From an uncultured Flavobacterium sp. (GTDB lineage Bacteria > Bacteroidota > Bacteroidia > Flavobacteriales > Flavobacteriaceae): DNA of 6,576 nt. Of this stretch, positions 6,537-6,576 are shown piece by piece (the stretch's first letter is position 1; every line of letters begins with the position of its first letter). Made by a program: the position numbers and the translations under genes. The notes beneath the pieces were generated by a model. The model saw only the letters and a program-made list of their open reading frames with translations. It had not been told where the DNA came from and searched no databases. The DNA is taken from NCBI RefSeq assembly GCF_946479975.1, contig NZ_CAMLIX010000255.1, positions 1 through 6,576 on the forward strand. The letters run 5' to 3'.

Positions 6537-6576
6537 AAATTGCCAGTTTGCTTCAATTGGAATTTGGGATTTTTTT
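6537..6576 (+). repeat. Second copy of the terminator right arm, with an imperfect hairpin, cut by window edge
   Basis: Bases 6555-6576 repeat 6388-6409 exactly (22 nt, from AATTGGAATTTGGG into the T-run). The copy lacks the matching AAATCCC left arm. Instead AAATT and CCAGTT (6537-6548, with bulged G6542) can pair with AATTGGAATTT (6555-6565) around the loop TGCTTC, leaving GGGA before the T-run. It may be a weak second terminator or the end of a repeat unit. The sequence stops inside the T-run, so its full extent is unknown. Confidence 0.45.

Noticed and set aside
6336..6576. A CRISPR array or a small gene in the 3' tail
   Set aside because: The repeats are too short, too degenerate and have no unique spacers, and stop codons prevent any convincing open frame.

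Overview
This window is the 3' part of a transporter locus from a low-GC Bacteroidota, most likely a Flavobacterium or close relative. The genus is inferred from four things: the AT-rich composition, protein sequences that read like flavobacterial RND efflux components, A-rich gene starts mostly without a Shine-Dalgarno sequence, and AT-rich intergenic repeats. All real genes lie on the + strand.

Layout: (1) 1-566, a TetR/AcrR-family repressor that enters the window already inside its helix-turn-helix, so its start lies upstream; (2) 567-658, a short gap with a strong purine-rich Shine-Dalgarno-like sequence, an imperfect inverted repeat, and a possible 15-codon leader ORF whose stop overlaps the next start as ATGA; (3) 659-1993, a TolC-like outer-membrane efflux factor with a signal peptide; (4) 1999-3066, an HlyD/AcrA-type periplasmic adaptor five bases downstream; (5) 3067-3158, a gap made mostly of a degenerate 7-bp tandem repeat; (6) 3159-6335, a full-length RND inner-membrane pump with every proton-relay residue in place; (7) 6336-6576, about 240 bp without a gene. 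This tail holds an 18-bp palindrome inside a second degenerate 7-bp array, a strong intrinsic terminator, a long inverted repeat, and a second copy of the terminator's right arm cut by the window edge.

Together the three structural genes encode a complete tripartite efflux pump. The RND protein uses the proton gradient to move substrate from the periplasm or inner membrane, the adaptor links it to the outer-membrane channel, and the TolC-like trimer exports the substrate. The adjacent co-directional TetR-family gene is the likely local repressor. Substrates cannot be told from the sequence. The Asp-Asp proton relay and overall sequence suit the hydrophobe/amphiphile (HAE-1) type better than the heavy-metal type.

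The coding content is ordinary, and I see no novel multi-gene system. The observations most worth a second look are in the non-coding DNA: two unrelated arrays with 7-nt periodicity, a leader-ORF arrangement before the TolC gene, and an inverted-repeat element bracketed by 22-nt direct repeats at the terminator.
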